From an uncultured Acidaminococcus sp. (GTDB taxonomy: Bacteria; Bacillota; Negativicutes; Acidaminococcales; Acidaminococcaceae), in NCBI GenBank assembly GCA_900538365.1, contig UPXT01000046.1, positions 1 through 18,518 on the forward strand: 18,518 nucleotides of DNA, read 5' to 3'. The notes beneath the pieces are model-generated. The model was not told the DNA's origin. It searched no databases and saw only the letters and a list, made by a program, of their open reading frames with translations. Of this stretch, positions 15,214-18,518 are shown piece after piece. Within the stretch, counting starts at the first letter, position 1. Every line of letters begins with the position of its first letter. Both the position numbers and the translations under genes were made by a program.

Positions 15214-15963
15214 ATGTCCGATATCATTGCTGGCCGCAATGCCGTCAGGGAAGCCCTGCGCGGTACGCGGCCCCTTCAAAAAGTCCTGGTCCTTGAAAGC
15301 GGCCATGGGGGAAGCCTGGAAGAGATTCTTTCCCTTTGTGCCAAGCACCATGTGGCGGTGGAACGCGTCAATAAGGAGCGACTGGACCGCTTAAGTCCGG
15401 ACGTGCGTCATCAAGGCGTTGTGGCCGTTGGTGCGGCTGTAGCTTTTCAAGATATTGATGAGGTCCTGGAAGCGGTGGCCCAAAAGGGAAAGGTCCCTTT
15501 TTTGCTCCTTCTTGATGAACTGCAGGATCCACAGAACATGGGAGCCCTTATCCGATCGGCAAATGCCGCCGGTGTTGACGCTGTCATTGTCCCTCAGCGC
15601 CGCAGTGCTCCTTTGGGGGCGGTTGTGGCAAAAATTTCAGCCGGCGCCTTGGAACATGAACCCGTCGTTTCCGTGACCAATCTTGTCCGGACCATGAAGG
15701 ACCTGAAAAAGCGCGGGTTTTGGATTGTCGGCGCTGATATGGATGGCAAGGACCTTTATTTTGATGCTGATCTTACCGGTCCCCTGGTCCTTGTTGTCGG
15801 CGCCGAGGGCAAAGGTGTAGGCCGTCTTGTGAAGGAAAACTGTGATTTTCTTGTCCGCATCCCTATGCTGGGACAGGTCCAGTCCCTGAATGCTTCCGTT
15901 GCAGGCGGCATCCTCTTATATGAAATTACAAGGCAGCGCATCATCAGTGCCCGCAAGGTGTAA
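15214..15963 (+). CDS. rlmB: SpoU/TrmH-family rRNA 2'-O-methyltransferase, RlmB-like
   Basis: This 249-residue SPOUT methyltransferase most likely 2'-O-methylates a guanosine of 23S rRNA. The N-terminal substrate-binding domain starts with IAGRNAVREAL (5-15). The knotted catalytic domain has motif 1 LDELQDPQNMGALIRSANA (100-118, with N108 and R114), motif 2 GAEGKGVG (196-203) and motif 3 IPMLGQVQSLNASVA (216-230). Length and motifs fit RlmB; resistance-type relatives (thiostrepton, avilamycin) share the fold, so the exact target base is inferred. ATG 15214 lies 5 nt after AAGGAG (15203-15208). In Firmicutes rlmB usually precedes yacP and sigH; here sigH follows directly and yacP is missing. 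No promoter is visible between fprA and rlmB. Confidence 0.88.
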   Translation: MSDIIAGRNAVREALRGTRPLQKVLVLESGHGGSLEEILSLCAKHHVAVERVNKERLDRLSPDVRHQGVVAVGAAVAFQDIDEVLEAVAQKGKVPFLLLLDELQDPQNMGALIRSANAAGVDAVIVPQRRSAPLGAVVAKISAGALEHEPVVSVTNLVRTMKDLKKRGFWIVGADMDGKDLYFDADLTGPLVLVVGAEGKGVGRLVKENCDFLVRIPMLGQVQSLNASVAGGILLYEITRQRIISARKV

Positions 15964-15975
15964 GGAGGCGATGGG

Positions 15976-16674
15976 ATGGCAAAGGAACCGGCTGCAGTGA
16001 GCCCTTCTGATGAGGTCCTTTTGAAAAAGATCCAGGAGGAAGGAGACGGGAAAGCCCAGGATATCCTGCTTGCCCGCTATAAGGACCTGGTGAAAAAGAA
16101 GACGTCCCTTTACTATATGGCCGGCGCGGAGCGGGATGATATCGTCCAGGAAGGGATGATTGGTCTATTTAAAGCCATCCGCGATTATCGCTTTGACCAG
16201 AAGGCGTCCTTCAAGGTTTTTGCCGAGCTGTGCATCAACCGGCAGATCATTTCTGCCATCAAAGGCGCCAACCGGCAGAAGCACCGGCCGCTCAATTCCT
16301 ATGTTTCACTTGATAAGCCTTTTTATGATGACGGCAAGGAACGGACTTTGATGGATATGCTTGGCGGAAGCCGCAGCGTCGATCCGGAAAACCTCATCGT
16401 TGATCAGGAGGCTTTCAAGGATATTGAAAAGAACGTCCTATCCATGCTGAGTGCCATGGAGTGGGAAACCTTGTGCGCGTATCTTGACAACAAGAGCTAT
16501 CAGGAAATCGCCAGCGAGATGGAACGCAGTACAAAGTCCATCGACAATGCGCTCCAGCGGGTGAAACGCAAATTGGAGAAGTTCCTTTCCACGAGGGAAA
16601 ATGAACTCGATCTGGCTACGCTCAATAAAGGCCTCCTTCTCATGGCTGCCAAGGAGCACCTGCTCCACAAATAA
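15976..16674 (+). CDS. sigH: RNA polymerase sigma-70 family factor, SigH-like
   Basis: This 232-residue sigma factor has region 2 with DDIVQEGMIGLFKAIRDY (54-71), the part that contacts core polymerase and the -10 element, and a region 4 helix-turn-helix near 173-200 (SYQEIASEMERSTKSIDNAL). The rlmB-sigH order and the VSLDKPFYDDGKERTLMDML segment point to the SigH/Spo0H group, which drives sporulation entry or competence genes in Firmicutes. Residues 205-232 form an extra C-terminal tail. The start is ATG 15976 behind AAGGAGG (15962-15968), which overlaps the rlmB stop, so the two are almost certainly cotranscribed. What it controls here is unknown; if the organism does not sporulate, a competence or stress role is more likely. 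Confidence 0.85.
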   Translation: MAKEPAAVSPSDEVLLKKIQEEGDGKAQDILLARYKDLVKKKTSLYYMAGAERDDIVQEGMIGLFKAIRDYRFDQKASFKVFAELCINRQIISAIKGANRQKHRPLNSYVSLDKPFYDDGKERTLMDMLGGSRSVDPENLIVDQEAFKDIEKNVLSMLSAMEWETLCAYLDNKSYQEIASEMERSTKSIDNALQRVKRKLEKFLSTRENELDLATLNKGLLLMAAKEHLLHK

Positions 16675-16686
16675 GGAAACTGGTGG

Positions 16687-16715
16687 CTGAAAGAGATTGA
16701 ACCATATGATACAAT
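16687..16715 (+). promoter_or_regulatory. Possible promoter of the BrxF-like gene and pfkA
   Basis: CTGAAA (16687-16692) and TACAAT (16710-16715) are 17 nt apart, just after the sigH stop. No terminator is seen between sigH and this site, so read-through from sigH may also contribute. Confidence 0.45.
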
Positions 16716-16747
16716 ATGGATAGCGAAGGTAGAAAAAAGAGAATTCC

Positions 16748-16828
16748 TGCACCATTTTAAAGGAAAAGGCTGTCGTATCGGCGAAATAGGATGGCAAGAG
16801 AATAAAAAGCAATGGGTGCACCATTTTA
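16748..16828 (+). repeat. Direct repeat TGCACCATTTTA, two copies
   Basis: The 12-mer occurs exactly at 16748-16759 and 16817-16828, 69 bp apart, in the leader of the BrxF-like gene. Each copy is followed by an A/G run containing AAGGA (16760-16769 and 16830-16837), the second being the gene's ribosome binding site. It could be a duplicated regulatory site or a remnant of a partial duplication of the translation start region. Confidence 0.6.
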
Positions 16829-16845
16829 TAAGGAGGGCGATTCGC

Positions 16846-17307
16846 ATGAGTCAATTTGATGAATTCCTTAAAGAAGTAGAAGGTCTGGCAGAAAAAGAAA
16901 TCAAGGTCCTTGTTGTGACGGGGAAACCGGGCAGCGGTAAGAGCAAGGTCCTGCGCGAAGCAGCAGAAACAAAGGGGTGGGATTATATTGATACCCGTCT
17001 GCTCATTACGGAAGATTTCCTGAAGCTTCTGCCCAGTGAAAGACGCGTCAACGCGCCGGAAGTCCTGAAGAATGAACTTCTTGCCCATCATGGTGATGTG
17101 GTCATGCTGGACCGGATCCAGACCCTTTTCATCCCTGTTTTCAATATCGATCCCAAGAGCGTCCTGGACGAACTGGGCCGCGCCTTTACGGTGGTCATTG
17201 CTTGGCCGGGATATGTGAAGGATGGGCTCCTTTGCTATGATAAATTTGACGGGACCGAATCCATCCGTATCAGCGCTGCTGACTACACCCTCTGGACGGT
17301 AGAATAA
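16846..17307 (+). CDS. Small BrxF-like P-loop NTPase (orphan)
   Basis: The 153-residue soluble protein has Walker A GKPGSGKS (26-33), a Walker B-like strand DVVMLDR (84-90) and, further on, IQTLFIPVFNIDP (91-103) and TVVIAWPG (115-122). From memory of the family, this order (P-loop, VVLLDNIEILF-like strand, DP, TVVAAWPG-like strand, short end) matches BrxF, the about 150-residue P-loop protein of BREX type 3 phage-defence loci. No other BREX gene (pglZ, brxC/pglY, pglX, brxHII, brxA) is in the window. ATG 16846 is chosen behind AAGGAGGG (16830-16837); a GTG at 16816 would lie upstream of that site. The gene ends 12 bp before pfkA and is probably cotranscribed with it. The assignment is by eye; another small ATPase family remains possible and the function here is unknown. 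Confidence 0.6.
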   Translation: MSQFDEFLKEVEGLAEKEIKVLVVTGKPGSGKSKVLREAAETKGWDYIDTRLLITEDFLKLLPSERRVNAPEVLKNELLAHHGDVVMLDRIQTLFIPVFNIDPKSVLDELGRAFTVVIAWPGYVKDGLLCYDKFDGTESIRISAADYTLWTVE

Positions 17308-17319
17308 GAGGGGCTCCTT

Positions 17320-18420
17320 ATGGCAGAAAAAAGAGGAACCCTGGCAGTCCTTACAGGAGGCGGTGACTGCCCTGGCCTCAATGCCGTCATCCGTGCCGTC
17401 GTGAAGACGGCCGTGACCCATGGCTATGAAATCTATGGCATTCGCAACGGCTTCCATGGACTCATCCAGGATGATCTGAAAAAACTGTCCATGTCGGACG
17501 TATTGGGCATCCTGCCGCGCGGCGGGACGGTACTTGGTACAACAAATAGGGATAATCCTTTCCATTATGCAGCTGGCGAAGATGCGGCAGGCAATGTCAT
17601 TTATGAGGACCGGGCAGGCGATGTCGTAAGGACCCTTAGCGCCCATGGCATTGAGTGCCTCATCGTGATTGGCGGCGATGGAAGTCTCAAGATTGGCTAT
17701 GACCTGCACCGCTTCTGTGGAGTCAATGTCGTCGGCGTTCCCAAAACCATTGATAATGACCTGCCGGGGACGGAAAGGACCTTTGGCTTTGACACGGCTA
17801 TGGCGATGGCCACAGAAGCCTTGGACCGTCTTCATACAACGGCAGAATCCCATCATCGCGTCATGGTCCTTGAAGTTATGGGACGCTACGCGGGATGGAT
17901 CGCCCTTCATTCCGGTCTTGCCGGCGGGGCGGATGTAATCTTGATCCCGGAAATTCCCTACCGGATCGAGTCCGTCATTGAAAAAGTCAAAGACCGTCAG
18001 GCCCAGGGAAAGCAATTCAGCATCATTGTGGTGGCCGAAGGGTCCAAACCAGTGGGCGGAAAGATGACGGTCGCCCGTTTGGTGAAAAACAGCTTTGAAC
18101 AGGTGCGCCTGGGCGGTGTAGGCAATAAACTTGCCGACGAAATCGAGGCGAAGACGGGCATCGAAGCCCGCTGCACGATCTTGGGCTATCTCCAGCGCGG
18201 CGGTTCGCCGACTGCTTTTGACCGTGTCCTGTCGACCCGTTACGGTTCGGCTGCTGTAGAGGCCTGCCTTGCCGGGGACTATAATGTCATGGTCGCCCTG
18301 TCCAGCGGGGAAATTGTCCGCATTCCAATCGAGGAAGTGGCGGGAAAACCTCATCAGGTGCCTCTTGACTCGGATCTTATCAGGGCAGGAAGGAACCTGG
18401 GGATTTCTTTTGGGGATTGA
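17320..18420 (+). CDS. pfkA: 6-phosphofructokinase (group III type, probably ATP-dependent)
   Basis: The enzyme phosphorylates fructose 6-phosphate to fructose 1,6-bisphosphate in glycolysis. The 366-residue protein is longer than E. coli PfkA (about 320). It shows LTGGGDCPGLNAVIR (11-25), the nucleotide site GGDGS (118-122), the catalytic loop PKTIDNDLPG (141-150, base D145), and VMGRYAGWIALHSG with sugar-phosphate contacts. G121 matches E. coli G104, which favours ATP, whereas K142 replaces the Gly at E. coli position 124, a lysine usual in PPi-using and actinobacterial-type enzymes. This Gly/Lys pair is known from ATP-dependent group III enzymes such as that of Streptomyces; ATP use is therefore inferred. 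The start follows AGAGGGG (about 17308-17314). A terminator closes the operon with the BrxF-like gene. Confidence 0.93.
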   Translation: MAEKRGTLAVLTGGGDCPGLNAVIRAVVKTAVTHGYEIYGIRNGFHGLIQDDLKKLSMSDVLGILPRGGTVLGTTNRDNPFHYAAGEDAAGNVIYEDRAGDVVRTLSAHGIECLIVIGGDGSLKIGYDLHRFCGVNVVGVPKTIDNDLPGTERTFGFDTAMAMATEALDRLHTTAESHHRVMVLEVMGRYAGWIALHSGLAGGADVILIPEIPYRIESVIEKVKDRQAQGKQFSIIVVAEGSKPVGGKMTVARLVKNSFEQVRLGGVGNKLADEIEAKTGIEARCTILGYLQRGGSPTAFDRVLSTRYGSAAVEACLAGDYNVMVALSSGEIVRIPIEEVAGKPHQVPLDSDLIRAGRNLGISFGD

Positions 18421-18428
18421 TCCCAAGG

Positions 18429-18463
18429 AAAAGAGCTGCGGTATATTTGCGCAGCTCTTTTTT
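18429..18463 (+). terminator. Intrinsic terminator of pfkA
   Basis: AAAAGAGCTGCG (18429-18440) pairs perfectly with CGCAGCTCTTTT (18450-18461) around a 9-nt loop, and the T-run continues to 18463. The A-run at the 5' side means it could also act on the other strand. Confidence 0.9.
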
Positions 18464-18468
18464 GGTTC

Positions 18469-18474
18469 TATAAT
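18469..18474 (+). promoter_or_regulatory. -10-like element for a gene beyond the window
   Basis: A perfect TATAAT lies just after the pfkA terminator. A -35 at 18447-18452 (TTGCGC, spacer 16) would be inside the terminator stem and matches the consensus poorly. No start codon with a ribosome binding site is seen before the window ends. Confidence 0.3.
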
Positions 18475-18518
18475 TTATTTTGGGGCGCTAAAGTGACCGT
18501 CCAGATTCGTGTCCTCTC

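Noticed and set aside
16791..16805. A four-codon ORF (ATG to TAA) in the leader of the BrxF-like gene
   Set aside because: Too short and lacking a convincing ribosome binding site to call a leader peptide.
16438..18426. A 662-codon open frame on the - strand across sigH, the BrxF-like gene and pfkA
   Set aside because: It is fully antisense to three genes with clear family motifs, has no ribosome binding site or recognisable domain, and is explained by the codon bias of the + strand genes.

Overview
The window is about 18.5 kb of chromosome from what looks like a strictly anaerobic, diderm member of the Firmicutes. The Negativicutes fit best, perhaps Acidaminococcaceae, but that is an inference. 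The Firmicutes side is supported by strong Shine-Dalgarno sites, sigma-A type promoters and an rlmB-sigH pair. The diderm side is supported by a lipoprotein adaptor plus an RND pump, which only make sense with an outer membrane. Anaerobic life is supported by an [FeFe]-hydrogenase maturase (HydE) and an A-type flavodiiron protein. All genes but one are on the + strand, and the genes look like core chromosome. I see no insertion sequence, integrase, tRNA, rRNA or CRISPR array.

Layout. 1-262: no credible gene, but two strong inverted repeats and a possible structured RNA ending in a T-run. 263-1472: promoter, hydE, terminator. 1514-2731: promoter, a MetE-core methyltransferase (YxjG/YxjH type) and a 17-bp bidirectional terminator shared with the convergent gene. 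2740-4248 (- strand): GlcD-type FAD-linked 2-hydroxyacid dehydrogenase with its own promoter. 4315-6009: secreted FG-GAP/VCBS-like protein with an RsiV/DUF3298-like C-terminus. 6042-10532: two-gene RND efflux operon (adaptor and pump, no outer-membrane factor) whose promoter contains a perfect 17-bp palindrome. 10586-13822: a BacA/YddA-like ABC exporter-fold transporter and an AGCS sodium:amino-acid symporter. 13867-15194: flavodiiron protein with promoter and terminator-like hairpin. 15164-16674: a possible 11-codon leader ORF, then rlmB and sigH. 16687-18463: a small BrxF-like P-loop protein 12 bp upstream of pfkA, ending in a terminator.

How the genes fit together. The metabolic genes (hydE, hydroxyacid dehydrogenase, flavodiiron protein, amino-acid symporter, pfkA) fit an amino-acid and/or sugar fermenting anaerobe that makes hydrogen and scavenges O2 or NO. 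The envelope genes (secreted repeat protein, RND pump, ABC transporter) are accessory.

The least expected items are: (1) an orphan BrxF-like protein, normally part of BREX type 3 phage defence, in a probable operon with pfkA; (2) a candidate translational or transcriptional attenuator in front of the rRNA methyltransferase rlmB, with a leader ORF and mutually exclusive hairpins that resemble erm-type leaders; (3) a cluster of TCCCTT/AAGGGA half-sites at the RND promoter; and (4) an unassigned structured region upstream of hydE. All positions and motifs were read by eye; no searches or folding programs were run.
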